Positions 7,836-16,230 are shown, counted from the stretch's first letter. The stretch: DNA of 64,000 bases from Martinezella rhizogenes (GCF_000799715.1 NZ_JUHG01000011.1:868001-932000); one strand, 5' to 3'. Program-made: numbers and translations. The notes: generated by a model not told the origin, from the sequence alone.

Positions 7836-8960
7836 TTAAACGGGGTTGGCCGGCTGGTGCGCGGATTGCAGGTCGCGCACCATGGCGGCATAGGCGGTGA
7901 AGGCTGCGGACATCGACGTCTGAGGCGTCGTGATGCCGTCCTTGACGGCGGCAGCAAAGAGATCCGGCGTTTCGCGGATGGTGTCAGCGAGCATGTCGAA
8001 GCGCACATCGATGTAGGCGTCCGATCTGCCTTCGACCGCGCCCTCCCCGATCTTGGCGACGACGACCGCCTTGCGGATTGCCGCATCCGAAAGGCCCGTG
8101 GTCTTCACATCGTGGGCGATTGCCTTCGCAAGCCCGATGAGATCGGCGCGAGCCTCGGCTCGCCGTTCGATCTCGACATCGCTCACGAGGCTTGCCTTGG
8201 CGGCGTCAAGCTCGGCATCACGAACAGCAATTGCCTTCTGATAGGCGGCATCGGCCGCCGCGATCTGGGCCTTGGCATCGGCAAGTTGTTGCTGGAGCTC
8301 CGAGACCTCATCGCCGACTTCGATCCCAATGCCATCGACGGTAATTGTCTTTATGGACATCATCCCTTCCTTGTTTTCATGATGATCGGAAATGGAGCGT
8401 GGGGCTGCGAGAGGAGCGCAGCCCCACGGTGCGGCGGCATCGCCGATACGGACTTTCGATCCCGCTCGGCCACGGCGCACAATGGCAATATGATTGATGC
8501 GAATATTCGTCTGGACGGCGTCGTAGGCCTCACCGGCGGATGTCACGCCCGCGGTGAAATCGAGATCGCAGACATAGCCGGCAGAAAGCTCCTGCTTACC
8601 GCTCTCAATGTCCTGGATCGCCGCCTCGTCGCTGACCATCAGCGGCACGCGAATGAAGATACCCTCGCCGGCGATCTCATCGCCGGTCTGCCCGACGGAA
8701 TACTTCTTCCAATTTTCCGATGTGACCATCTCCGGTGGATGCTCATTTGTCACCGGTCGGTGAGCCGCACTCTTCAGCGTATCTTCGGAGAACACTTCCG
8801 TGCTGGGCCGATAGACACGCACGGTGCGCATCTCCGGCCGGCCGATTTCCGCACCAAGATAGTTTTGAATACCCGTACGGGCGACCCGGGCGTCAGCGAC
8901 AAGATAGCCGTCTCCGGTCCGTCGCGTTCCCGCGACGGTGACAATGTCTGTGAAGTTCAT
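7836..8960 (-). CDS. Prohead protease/scaffold fusion (DUF2213-type)
   Basis: 374 residues. Residues 1-175 are the DUF2213 domain, likely a capsid maturation protease; conserved His74 (TNEHPP), Ser126 (QELSAGY) and His157 (INHIAIV) are candidate catalytic residues of a herpes-assemblin-like His-Ser-His site, by inference. Residues 215-285 (QQQLADAKAQIAAADAAYQK onward) form a coiled coil typical of scaffolding. A second start with its own ribosome site at 8360-8363 may yield free scaffold. It is placed between portal and cement genes. Confidence 0.8.
   Translation of the reverse strand: MNFTDIVTVAGTRRTGDGYLVADARVARTGIQNYLGAEIGRPEMRTVRVYRPSTEVFSEDTLKSAAHRPVTNEHPPEMVTSENWKKYSVGQTGDEIAGEGIFIRVPLMVSDEAAIQDIESGKQELSAGYVCDLDFTAGVTSAGEAYDAVQTNIRINHIAIVRRGRAGSKVRIGDAAAPWGCAPLAAPRSISDHHENKEGMMSIKTITVDGIGIEVGDEVSELQQQLADAKAQIAAADAAYQKAIAVRDAELDAAKASLVSDVEIERRAEARADLIGLAKAIAHDVKTTGLSDAAIRKAVVVAKIGEGAVEGRSDAYIDVRFDMLADTIRETPDLFAAAVKDGITTPQTSMSAAFTAYAAMVRDLQSAHQPANPV
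8358..8372 (-). promoter_or_regulatory. Internal ribosome binding site and start for nested scaffold protein
   Basis: On the minus strand an AAGGAAGGG is followed directly by ATGATG (starts at 8363 and 8360), in frame with codons 200 and 201 of the protease/scaffold gene. Starting here gives MSIKTITVDGIGIEVG plus the coiled coil, about 174 residues. This is the lambda C/Nu3 nested arrangement. Spacing suits ATG 8360 best. Confidence 0.55.
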
Positions 8961-9013
8961 GATTGGATATCCCTTGGTCGGAGCCGACTTTGGTTGTTAG
9001 ATATGTCTTCGAC

Positions 9014-10414
9014 TTATGAAGAGGATGCGTCAGGAACAGGAGCCTCAGACGCAGGGTTCGCGTGCCCAGCTTCCTCCGGCGCAAGCTCTGGCTGATCGGC
9101 TTGCATCGACCCTCCGAATGCCGCGATCGCAGCCTCCAGCCCAGGCAGCGATCCGTCTTCGACCAACGTGTTCACCAGTGCCTCAGACAGCGCCTGACGC
9201 GGAATGATCTCCTGTCCGGAAGATGAGCCGAACAGGGTTCGCGCCGCATCGGCCTTGGTCTTGAAAATATCGGCCTTATCCTTCTCGCTCATCTGCTCAA
9301 GCGGTGCCCAGGAGGCATAGATATTCGGATCATGGGCGCCAGTGGCGGAGCGAATGAGGCATTCGTCGAGGCGGGACATGGCGGGCGTGAGGTCGAGTTC
9401 CTGGATCGCCTGGATCCGATCGTGATAGTTCTTCATGTCGGCATCGCCGGTGGCGTTGAGACCGGCGGGGGATTGGCCGAGCAGACGCGTAACCGGAATA
9501 TCGGCGGCACCGGAGACGATCTGCAGGAAAGCCATGAGGATTTCAGTGAGACCGGAAAGCGGCGCGCTCTTGCTGTCGTATTCCTCCTCGGCGTCGAGGA
9601 TCAGCGTGCCGTTGACGCCCTTGATGGTGTTGGCCAGCGTATAGCGGCGCAGCACCGCATCCTCATAGGCCTGGTTGCCGATATTAGCCGAGAATTGCGG
9701 CACCTTGATAATGTCGATCTTCGCCTCGAAGACGAGGCTGGCGATATTGGCAGCCGTGCTATCGGCGTTCTTGATGGCATCGAGCGTCGCGGTGAGCACG
9801 CTCTCGCCCCAGCCGTGACTGCCCTGCCCCAGCACGCCGCCGAAATCCTCGTCCGGCACCATGGCGCCATTGAAAATCACCAGTCGAGACGGATGAATGG
9901 CAACCTGCGCGCCGCTTGCGCCGGTCAAGGTGTAGAATTTCGGCTTGCCATACCATTCCGAAGCGGGATCGCGCTCGATCTCTCCAGCGGCAAGTTGACG
10001 ACGCGTCAATACCGTCAGATGTTTCAACCCACCTTTGCCGACACGCTCGATATCGAGCGGCCGAGAGGGATCGGCATCGCCGACACCGATGAACAAAGCC
10101 GCGCCACCAAAGAGGCGTGCCTTCTTCGACGCCTCCAGCACCTTGCCGCGCAAATTCAGCCGGCGCTCTTCACCCTCGATCAATCCGATCTGATCACTCT
10201 CGGCCTGCCAGTTGCGCCATTTTCGGCAGCTATCCAGCGCCGGAATATCGACGATCTTGCGCGGCAGCCAGGAGCCGCGATAGGCCGCGATGATCTGTTC
10301 ATCGGTCAGGATCGGCTGGATATAGAAGACCGATGCCGCCTTATCGCGCTCCGTCCCCATGCGAGACGCAAGGCTCACCAGCCCATCGCGAACCATAGAG
10401 AGTACGTGTCCCAT
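9014..10414 (-). CDS. Phage portal protein (DUF1073-type)
   Basis: 466 residues. The N-terminus (ILTDEQIIAAYRGSWLPRKIVDIPALDSCRKWRNW) and the ARLFGGAALFIGVGD and VSGAADIPVTRLLGQSPAGLNATGDADMKNY segments are hallmarks of DUF1073 portals, the dodecameric DNA gate at one capsid vertex. The family name in databases is partly linked to anti-CBASS Acb1 proteins, but place (terminase then portal then protease) and full length support the portal role. The C-terminus is acidic and Pro/Ala-rich. Confidence 0.8.
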   Translation of the reverse strand: MGHVLSMVRDGLVSLASRMGTERDKAASVFYIQPILTDEQIIAAYRGSWLPRKIVDIPALDSCRKWRNWQAESDQIGLIEGEERRLNLRGKVLEASKKARLFGGAALFIGVGDADPSRPLDIERVGKGGLKHLTVLTRRQLAAGEIERDPASEWYGKPKFYTLTGASGAQVAIHPSRLVIFNGAMVPDEDFGGVLGQGSHGWGESVLTATLDAIKNADSTAANIASLVFEAKIDIIKVPQFSANIGNQAYEDAVLRRYTLANTIKGVNGTLILDAEEEYDSKSAPLSGLTEILMAFLQIVSGAADIPVTRLLGQSPAGLNATGDADMKNYHDRIQAIQELDLTPAMSRLDECLIRSATGAHDPNIYASWAPLEQMSEKDKADIFKTKADAARTLFGSSSGQEIIPRQALSEALVNTLVEDGSLPGLEAAIAAFGGSMQADQPELAPEEAGHANPASEAPVPDASSS

Positions 10415-10459
10415 GGATTATCCTTTGGCATTTCTGTGAAGGAGAGGCCCGTACAGAGC

Positions 10460-12001
10460 CTAGAAATTCTTGAAGCTGAAGGAGGAGCCCAGCGCCAACT
10501 CGTTCAGCGCATCGGCAAACGCATCCACCTGATCATCGAACTGCGCATTCGGAAAGGCACAGATCTCATCGAGAAATGCCTCGTTCCAGTCGCCGCGTAG
10601 CAGTTTGACATTCCCCGCCTCCGCCTGTGCCGACGCCGGCTTGGCGCGGGTCGCCTTGTCACCGGTGATGGGCAAGACCTTGATGGGAAAGCCGGCAAGC
10701 AACTTGATTTTCGTCTCAGCGTCGGCCTTGCCTGCAGCACCCGGATCCTGCGGCATGCGGATCATCACCGTCGGCCCGTCCTGCGTCGCCATGTTCTTCA
10801 GATTTCGCTCCACTTCCGCCGGAGACCACCGGCCGCGGGCGACTGTTTCGACATAGAAGATGCCATCGGCTTCGGCCATGCGCAGGCCGACTGTCCAGTC
10901 CGGCTGGCGGCCCGGACGTACTTTTGAAGCCGCAAAATCCCAGGCACGGCAGCGTTTTGCGCCCGCCGGAACAGCATCGACGATCTCGAAATCACCACGT
11001 TGGAACAGCCCGCCCGAACGCGGCGCTGGTCGCTGCTGAAACTGGCCGGCGACGGCATAGGAACCGAGCGGCACCTTATCCCGTTCCACGACGGCGCGCG
11101 GAAAGCGCTCGGGAAAAAGCAATTCGCCCTCTTCCGTTCGCGGATCGACAAAACCGATCGATGTTCGGCAGCAACGCTCCGGCTCAAATTCCATAGGCAG
11201 CATCAGGTGCTCGTAACCAAGCCCAAGCGTCAGGATCGTGCCGGAGACATCGGCCTCGTGCAGCCGCTGCATGACGACGACGATCGCCGAACGTTGCGGA
11301 TCGTTGAGCCGCGTCGGCACGGACTCTCGAAAGGTGCGGATAGTCGACAGCCGCTCCACTTCGGATTCCGCACCGTCGACCGAATGTGGGTCGTCGATGA
11401 TCACCCGGTCGCCACGCCCGCCCGTCAGCCTTGAAAACGGCACGCCCTGACGAAAGCCGGTACGTGTATTGGCAAAGGCCATCTCACCCGACCGCGTCAG
11501 TTTCACCCGGTCACCCCAGAGCGTCTGATACCATTCGGAGGCAACGAGATCGCGCATGCGCCTGTTGTCGCGCTTGGCATAGTGTTCCGAATAGGACGAG
11601 CCGAGATAGCGCAGCTCCGGCCTGTTCTTCGGTCCCCATTCCCAGGCAGGCCAGAAGACGCCGCAGAGAAGCGACTTCATCGTCCCCGGCGGCACATTGA
11701 TCAGCAGCCGCATGATCTCACCCGACGTCACCGCCTCAAGATGTCGGCAAATCGCATCGATGTGCCAGCCGTGAACATACTCGACGGAAGGCTCAACCAC
11801 ATGCCAGGCCTCGCGGACAAAGCCGGCGAGCGAACGACATCGTCCCCGAATCCTCTCTGCATCCGCTGCAATCCGCCGGGCAAGCTCAGCCCGCTCGGCA
11901 TCAACCTTCCGTTTCGCTCTCTCCTCGCGGATCGCCGCCATCATCGCCGCCGGATCCGGCAAGCGGACCGAAGAGGGTTTCGAGGGTCGCAAGCTGCTCA
12001 T
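10460..12001 (-). CDS. Phage terminase large subunit
   Basis: 513 residues. The ATPase has a Walker A-like PPGTMKS (104-110) and Walker B RVIIDDPH (199-206). The nuclease half has the acidic RAWDFAAS and FDDQVDAFADALNEL motifs. It packages DNA through the portal and cuts it. The frame starts at ATG 12001, overlapping the small subunit gene by about 100 bases; ATG 11944 (MMAAIREERAKRK) is an alternative that shortens the overlap, and neither has a clear Shine-Dalgarno. Confidence 0.9.
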   Translation of the reverse strand: MSSLRPSKPSSVRLPDPAAMMAAIREERAKRKVDAERAELARRIAADAERIRGRCRSLAGFVREAWHVVEPSVEYVHGWHIDAICRHLEAVTSGEIMRLLINVPPGTMKSLLCGVFWPAWEWGPKNRPELRYLGSSYSEHYAKRDNRRMRDLVASEWYQTLWGDRVKLTRSGEMAFANTRTGFRQGVPFSRLTGGRGDRVIIDDPHSVDGAESEVERLSTIRTFRESVPTRLNDPQRSAIVVVMQRLHEADVSGTILTLGLGYEHLMLPMEFEPERCCRTSIGFVDPRTEEGELLFPERFPRAVVERDKVPLGSYAVAGQFQQRPAPRSGGLFQRGDFEIVDAVPAGAKRCRAWDFAASKVRPGRQPDWTVGLRMAEADGIFYVETVARGRWSPAEVERNLKNMATQDGPTVMIRMPQDPGAAGKADAETKIKLLAGFPIKVLPITGDKATRAKPASAQAEAGNVKLLRGDWNEAFLDEICAFPNAQFDDQVDAFADALNELALGSSFSFKNF

Positions 12002-12248
12002 CCGTGGCGTTGGTTAAGTCGATGATAAAACTTTGTCCGCCCTTGGCTCCATTGCCTGGGCGTTCACTCGGCTTCTGGTGAACATAGGATGCGGCGATCT
12101 TCGCCATTTCATCCCGCCTTTTCTGATCCGCCTCGTCGTCGCGCATGACTTTCAGCATATAGTCGAGCGGCGTATCACCGGCGGACACGGTTTTGCGCCG
12201 TCGGGCACGCGGCTTGCGCGGCGCGACGGGCTTGTCGGCTGTGGACAT
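11901..12248 (-). CDS. Probable phage terminase small subunit
   Basis: 115 residues starting MSTADKPVAPRKPRARRRKTVSAGDTPLDY. The basic N-terminus followed by TPLDYMLKVMRDDEADQKRRDEMAKIAASYVHQKP matches small DNA-recognition terminase subunits, and the C-terminus is acidic and Gly-rich. It overlaps the large subunit. The ATG at 12248 is chosen because the family begins near here; an upstream ATG at 12443 is in frame but adds 65 residues without family character. The ribosome site (GGAAATC) is weak. Confidence 0.65.
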   Translation of the reverse strand: MSTADKPVAPRKPRARRRKTVSAGDTPLDYMLKVMRDDEADQKRRDEMAKIAASYVHQKPSERPGNGAKGGQSFIIDLTNATDEQLATLETLFGPLAGSGGDDGGDPRGESETEG

Positions 12249-12521
12249 GCTGTGTGATTTCCGATGGAACGTTGAAAGGAAACAAACGGCTGAAAGAGAG
12301 CCGCTTTCGGTCAACAGTGCGTCGCTGCAACTGTTCTCATCATGCATAAATGAATACCCCAATTCGGCGCTGTTGGCGACACCCTTGATCGGGAAACTGG
12401 CTGCAAGGATTGGGGAATCTTTGGCGTCTGTATAGATAATCATTTGAAATCACACTAAAATATCGCATTCTATCGTCCGACAAAGAGAATAAGATTACTC
12501 TCCTCTTTCCTTCAAACGGCA
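12249..12521. other. Divergent intergenic region between terminase and methyltransferase
   Basis: These 273 bases separate the leftward late operon from the rightward methyltransferase gene, so both promoters should be here. The right half is AT-rich. A short inverted repeat (CGGCT/AGCCG) lies near 12276-12295. No convincing -35/-10 pair or operator was identified. Confidence 0.4.
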
Positions 12522-13343
12522 ATGCTGCCAGACAAGCGAATGCCCAAAAAACAGGATGGACATCGGCTCAATCAGGATCTCGCCCATATCCGCACGATGC
12601 CGTCGCGCGAATGGGAGCCGATCAACAGCGACGACGAACCAGAAGACGTGGCGCAAGCCGCAGCCACGATCGACGCAGCGCGGACTTTCATCGCCTCCAA
12701 TCTTCCCGTTCTGCCTGTCCCGTCGCTTCCCGAGATTCGCCTGCACAAGGCCGGACCGCAAAGCGGCCTACGTCGGCTCGCCGAGCGGGACGAGGCATTC
12801 GGCTCACCCTATTGGGCGCATTACTGGGGTGGAGGTCTGGTGCTGGCGCGGTATCTTCTCGACCGGCCCGATGTCGTTGCCGGCCGTTGTGTGCTCGATC
12901 TTGGCGCCGGCTCCGGCATTGTCGGCATAGCCACAGCAAAGGCGGGGGCAGCCAAGGTGATCGCAGCCGACGTCGATCCCTATGCTATTGCCGCCATGGA
13001 GCTGAATGCCGCTATCAACGGAGTGACGATTCTACCTGTTCTTGCCGATCTGACGACCGGAGAGCCTCCCGCAGCGGATATCGTTTGTGTCGGTGATCTC
13101 TTCTATGAAGCGGCACTTGCCGAGCGCGTTACGATCTTTCTCGACCGCTGCCGGGAGCAAGGCATGGACGTCTTGATCGGAGATCCATGGCGTGCCCATC
13201 TACCGCGTTCGCGGCTGCGCCTGCTAGCGGAATATGCCGTGACGGACTTCGGCAACGCGGCGGGAAGCACGAGGTCGAGCGGAGTGTTTGCCTTTGAAGG
13301 AAATCCGTCGCGGCAAGACCGGCGCGATGGGGAGGCATCCTAA
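12522..13343 (+). CDS. Class I SAM methyltransferase, ETF-beta lysine methyltransferase-like
   Basis: 273 residues as drawn. The core has SPYWAHYWGGGLVLARYLLD, SAM motif I VLDLGAGSGIVGIA, motif II ADVDPYAIAAMELNAAINGV, and GDLFYEAAL / VLIGDPWRAHLP. This set is that of the protein methyltransferases that modify electron transfer flavoprotein beta (and the related L11 family). The N-terminal about 60 residues are poorly constrained: ATG 12522, 12540 and 12597 are all possible and none has a good ribosome site. It lies alone on the plus strand between phage genes, so it may be cargo or a captured host gene. Confidence 0.75.
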   Translation: MLPDKRMPKKQDGHRLNQDLAHIRTMPSREWEPINSDDEPEDVAQAAATIDAARTFIASNLPVLPVPSLPEIRLHKAGPQSGLRRLAERDEAFGSPYWAHYWGGGLVLARYLLDRPDVVAGRCVLDLGAGSGIVGIATAKAGAAKVIAADVDPYAIAAMELNAAINGVTILPVLADLTTGEPPAADIVCVGDLFYEAALAERVTIFLDRCREQGMDVLIGDPWRAHLPRSRLRLLAEYAVTDFGNAAGSTRSSGVFAFEGNPSRQDRRDGEAS

Positions 13344-13345
13344 CG

Positions 13346-13372
13346 AAAAAAGCCCTGGGTTCGAACCAGGGC
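13346..13372 (-). terminator. Intrinsic terminator of the 13.4-15.3 kb phage operon
   Basis: A GCCCTGG/CCAGGGC stem (13352-13358 with 13366-13372) is followed on the minus strand by six T residues (13346-13351). It lies 3 bases beyond the methyltransferase stop and 12 bases beyond the stop of the 13385 gene. It would keep leftward phage transcripts out of the methyltransferase gene. Confidence 0.8.
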
Positions 13373-13384
13373 CATTCTTACGAG

Positions 13385-14050
13385 TTAGGCTTTCATCTTC
13401 GCTCGCCGCTTGTTTTCTCGCTCCAAGCGTTTCGCCAGCGCCGCGAGCTCCGGGCTGGCCGCATCGAACACAGGCTTTGCGTCATCCGGTAACCAGTATG
13501 TCTCATGTTTTGCAGCAGGCGGTTTCGCCCGCTCGAGACTACCCGCCGAATTCGGCATCATCGGCGATATGCGTGACCAATCCGGCTCCTGCAACCCCGG
13601 CGAAACTCCAAGCAAGGCCTTGGCCACGGCCTGAAACTCCGCTTGAATCCACCGCTCCGCCGTTCGCCGCACCCGCCCGGTTCTTGCGCAGAAATCGCGG
13701 AAAGAACCGGCAACATATGGCGCAGCAAGGCAAACCGACCACCGGGACAGCAGAATACGACGCTCCTCGTCCCGGACATGGCTCAACAGCCAGCCCTGCA
13801 GCACCTCCTCCGCACGGCTGATGGCCGCCGCGCTCGGGCGATAGCGGACGCGGATATCCGCGTGATCTCCGGGTTCGGGAAGAACATCGGGCCATAGACT
13901 ACGCATCCGATCCGGACGCACGCCACGCACATCGAGATGAACCATCGTGTCGGCAGCCTCGACGAAACGGGCACGAACGATCTGGCTCAGATCGGCAATC
14001 TCGGCCGCGCGCTCGGAAAGATCGTTAAACTGCAATGCGTTCTGGTACAT
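13385..14050 (-). CDS. Phage protein, DUF6362-like
   Basis: 221 residues with a helical central domain (ISRAEEVLQGWLLSHVRDEERRILLSRW) and a helix-turn-helix-like stretch (DFCARTGRVRRTAERWIQ). The C-terminus is basic (KRLERENKRRAKMKA). It may be a DNA-binding late regulator or packaging-associated factor; this is inference. ATG 14050 has GGAGAG eight bases upstream, which decides against TTG 14053. It overlaps the upstream gene by 26 bases and ends at the terminator next to it. Confidence 0.6.
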   Translation of the reverse strand: MYQNALQFNDLSERAAEIADLSQIVRARFVEAADTMVHLDVRGVRPDRMRSLWPDVLPEPGDHADIRVRYRPSAAAISRAEEVLQGWLLSHVRDEERRILLSRWSVCLAAPYVAGSFRDFCARTGRVRRTAERWIQAEFQAVAKALLGVSPGLQEPDWSRISPMMPNSAGSLERAKPPAAKHETYWLPDDAKPVFDAASPELAALAKRLERENKRRAKMKA

Positions 14051-14441
14051 CAAGTCGTCTCTCCAGTTCCCGATAGATCAAAATCCGAAGCGTCGCGCGC
14101 ACCGGCCATGGCCGCCGCGCCACGGCATCTGAGCGCAACATCCCCAGCGCAATATCGTCAAAGGCGGACAGCAGATCGCCGGGCCGCTGCAATGCCCAAT
14201 CCTGTCGCTGCACCAGGATGTCGGAGACCGCTCCAATCGTATCCGACCAGAGTTCATCGCGATTGTTGCCGGTCTGGCGAATGCAGCGCAGGACAAAGAC
14301 GAGATGGCCGTCGCCATGCTGTCCCCGGATTTCCTGCATAGTGCCACGCGCATGGCTTTGTGCCGGTGCACGGCGGCGACGGACCGGAACCAGCTTGATC
14401 CCGAGGCCATCAAGAAGAGTGTCGAGCCTGCCTTTGGTCAT
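14025..14441 (-). CDS. Hypothetical phage protein
   Basis: 138 residues, basic N-terminus (KLVPVRRRRAPAQSHARG) followed by a helical domain (LWSDTIGAVSDILVQRQDWALQRPGDLLSAFDDIALGML). ATG 14441 is preceded by GGGAGGG. It overlaps the start of the next gene, so the two are likely co-translated. No family was recognised, and the role is unknown. Confidence 0.5.
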   Translation of the reverse strand: MTKGRLDTLLDGLGIKLVPVRRRRAPAQSHARGTMQEIRGQHGDGHLVFVLRCIRQTGNNRDELWSDTIGAVSDILVQRQDWALQRPGDLLSAFDDIALGMLRSDAVARRPWPVRATLRILIYRELERRLDVPERIAV

Positions 14442-14498
14442 GGGTGCATCCCTCCCTTCAACAAGGAAAATTCAAAGCGATCAGCGGCATCATTTCAA

Positions 14499-14783
14499 TC
14501 ATGCAACCTTCCCGTTTTCGGCTGCCACAGAGGAACTCCTCGGCTTGAACAGGGCTTCCGCCCTAGACATTCTCTCCACCCTCGCCCCATCCCGCAGCAT
14601 CGGCGTGTTGAGGTAGGCAACCATCGCCTCGCCGGCGGCGGCCTTGGCTGCATCCTGGGTGGAGAAAATGATAGGCTCGCCGCGATTGTCCTTCAGGACC
14701 TCGTTCGTGGCGCGGTGAACCTTGCGTATCCAGCCAAGATGACCGTCGGCGACCGCTTCCGTTCCGATTTGAAATTCATTCAT
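14499..14783 (-). CDS. Hypothetical phage protein
   Basis: 94 residues starting MNEFQIGTEAVADGHLGWIRKVHRATNEV. The fold looks small and mixed alpha/beta, with a helix at DAAKAAAGEAMVAYLN. The start is well supported by AGGAGG six bases before the ATG. It is in the same direction as the flanking small phage genes. Role unknown. Confidence 0.5.
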   Translation of the reverse strand: MNEFQIGTEAVADGHLGWIRKVHRATNEVLKDNRGEPIIFSTQDAAKAAAGEAMVAYLNTPMLRDGARVERMSRAEALFKPRSSSVAAENGKVA

Positions 14784-14882
14784 AGAAACCTCCTCTGGCC
14801 GCGCCCGGCCAGTTATTTAGATTGACTTTTGTAAGCAATTCAGGTGCTTGGCAGCTCCGGCCAAGCGATAGTCATGACCTCG

Positions 14883-15080
14883 TCAAAGGCTCGCTCCGCG
14901 CTGAGATACATCGTCAGCCGTCCAGAAATGAACCTGATCACCCTCCGGCGCACCACTGACGTCGTCGCCGTCGCCTGCATGTCTCGGTGACGAGATGATC
15001 GGCGCGACAGCCGCAAGCACACAGACGAAAAACAGAGCAGCGCCGATACACGCTAGGAAACCTTGAACGATCTCACTCAT
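14883..15080 (-). CDS. Small phage membrane protein
   Basis: 65 residues starting MSEIVQGFLACIGAALFFVC, a single membrane helix near the N-terminus followed by a polar tail. The ATG at 15080 overlaps the stop of the zinc-ribbon gene as ATGA. The overlap supports a real coupled gene. Function not known; it could be a small lysis-related or superinfection factor, but nothing in the sequence proves this. Confidence 0.5.
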   Translation of the reverse strand: MSEIVQGFLACIGAALFFVCVLAAVAPIISSPRHAGDGDDVSGAPEGDQVHFWTADDVSQRGASL

Positions 15081-15283
15081 GCGATCGTCTCCGCTTCGTT
15101 CTGGCAGCCAGGCAAACCGCGATCGGACATCTCCACCGGCTCGACACGCTCGTCGCAAGCTTCACAGTGCCGCTCGATCACCTCGGCAATCGACAGAGCC
15201 CGCCGACAGCTGGGGCAGCCCCAGAAGAAGTCGAAATACAATGGGCCGGAACCCGCTCTTCTGCCTTTCCTAATCGAAACCAT
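15077..15283 (-). CDS. Small phage zinc-ribbon protein
   Basis: 68 residues with two CxxC pairs (GCPSCRRAL and HCEACDERV), a zinc-ribbon arrangement common in small phage regulators. ATG 15283 is the first gene after the operator region at 15371-15418, so it probably heads the leftward operon under repressor control. It overlaps the next gene by four bases. Confidence 0.55.
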   Translation of the reverse strand: MVSIRKGRRAGSGPLYFDFFWGCPSCRRALSIAEVIERHCEACDERVEPVEMSDRGLPGCQNEAETIA

Positions 15284-15370
15284 GCGACTGCTCCTAAAAC
15301 CGCTATTGCCGGGCGAAACCCGCCTCTGCACCTCAGCCTCGCGGCGAATTTCTCCGCAGGCATCTTGATG

Positions 15371-15385
15371 GACACAAATTATGTT
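15371..15385. promoter_or_regulatory. Candidate repressor operator OL1
   Basis: GACACAAATTATGTT keeps the right half (ATGTT) of the AACAT-N5-ATGTT pattern and two of five bases in the left half. It is 18 bases left of the second site and upstream of the leftward operon. Weaker match than the others. Confidence 0.45.
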
Positions 15386-15403
15386 GTTATTAATATCGAT
15401 GTC

Positions 15404-15418
15404 AACATGATTTATGTT
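15404..15418. promoter_or_regulatory. Candidate repressor operator OL2
   Basis: AACATGATTTATGTT is a perfect AACAT-N5-ATGTT dyad lying 23 bases before the repressor start in an AT-rich segment. It differs at one spacer base from the site at 16314-16328. Repressor binding here would control its own gene and the leftward operon. Confidence 0.7.
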
Positions 15419-15441
15419 AATTATTTTGCGAGTGTCTGATC

Positions 15442-16230
15442 ATGCAGAAATCCATGGGCGAACGACTGAAGGCGGCGCGCGAAGCCGCAAATTACTCCTC
15501 GGCAACGAAGGCGGCGGAAGCGCTTGGCGTCAGCCTGTCCACCTATCGCGCACACGAAAACGGCCAGAACGAATTCGGCCCCGAAATCGCCGATCGCTAC
15601 GCCAAGAAGTTCGGCACCACCGCCGGCTATCTCTTAACTGGCGAAGGCCCACACAAGGTAGAACGGCCGGGGCCACGCATGGTCACGTCCTTCGACCCCG
15701 ATGAACAATACAATGACGGGTTCGCCGAGGACGGCGAGAACGTCAGCTACAGCCGCGAGCACTGGCAATCGAAGATCGAGGGCGCGACGCCGGAGGTGGA
15801 TGTCAAACTCGGCGCCGGTAGCGGCGTTGTCGGCGAAGTGATCAATCTACCGGTCGGCGCTGGCAATGTCGCTGGCCACAAGATCATCGCGGAATGGGTG
15901 ATTCCCGCAGGTTACCTACGCAATGAGGCAAAGGCATCGCCCAGCCACACCATCATCATGGAAGTGATCGGCGACTCCATGCAGCCCACCTACATGCCCG
16001 GCGACCGCGTCATCGTCGATCTCTCGCAGAACCTGATGGTAACCGACACGGTCTATGCCATCAGTGACGGTTATTCCGAACCGCAGATCAAACGCCTGCA
16101 GCGTATCCCCTTCACCCAACCCAGCCAGGTCAAGATCATCTCCGACAATCCGGTGCTGGAAACTTTTACGGTCGAGTTGGAACGGCTGACGATCATCGGG
16201 CGCATCTGCGGGCATATCGCGCGGAAGTAA
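15442..16230 (+). CDS. Prophage LexA/CI-like repressor (HTH plus S24 peptidase)
   Basis: 262 residues. Residues 5-65 are an XRE-type HTH (SSATKAAEALGVSLSTYRAHENG). The C-terminal half is an S24 serine peptidase with Ser179 (VIGDSMQPTYMPGD) and Lys217 (EPQIKRLQ). An Ala144-Gly145 (NVAG) lies 35 residues before Ser179, the LexA spacing, so RecA-stimulated self-cleavage is expected. It is oriented opposite to the structural genes, with operator sites on both sides. ATG 15442 lacks a Shine-Dalgarno; ATG 15454 is possible. Confidence 0.9.
   Translation: MQKSMGERLKAAREAANYSSATKAAEALGVSLSTYRAHENGQNEFGPEIADRYAKKFGTTAGYLLTGEGPHKVERPGPRMVTSFDPDEQYNDGFAEDGENVSYSREHWQSKIEGATPEVDVKLGAGSGVVGEVINLPVGAGNVAGHKIIAEWVIPAGYLRNEAKASPSHTIIMEVIGDSMQPTYMPGDRVIVDLSQNLMVTDTVYAISDGYSEPQIKRLQRIPFTQPSQVKIISDNPVLETFTVELERLTIIGRICGHIARK

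Noticed and set aside
14840..15022. A 60-codon minus-strand frame next to the small membrane protein gene
   Set aside because: It overlaps that gene in another frame, starts with Arg-rich unnatural sequence, and has no ribosome site.
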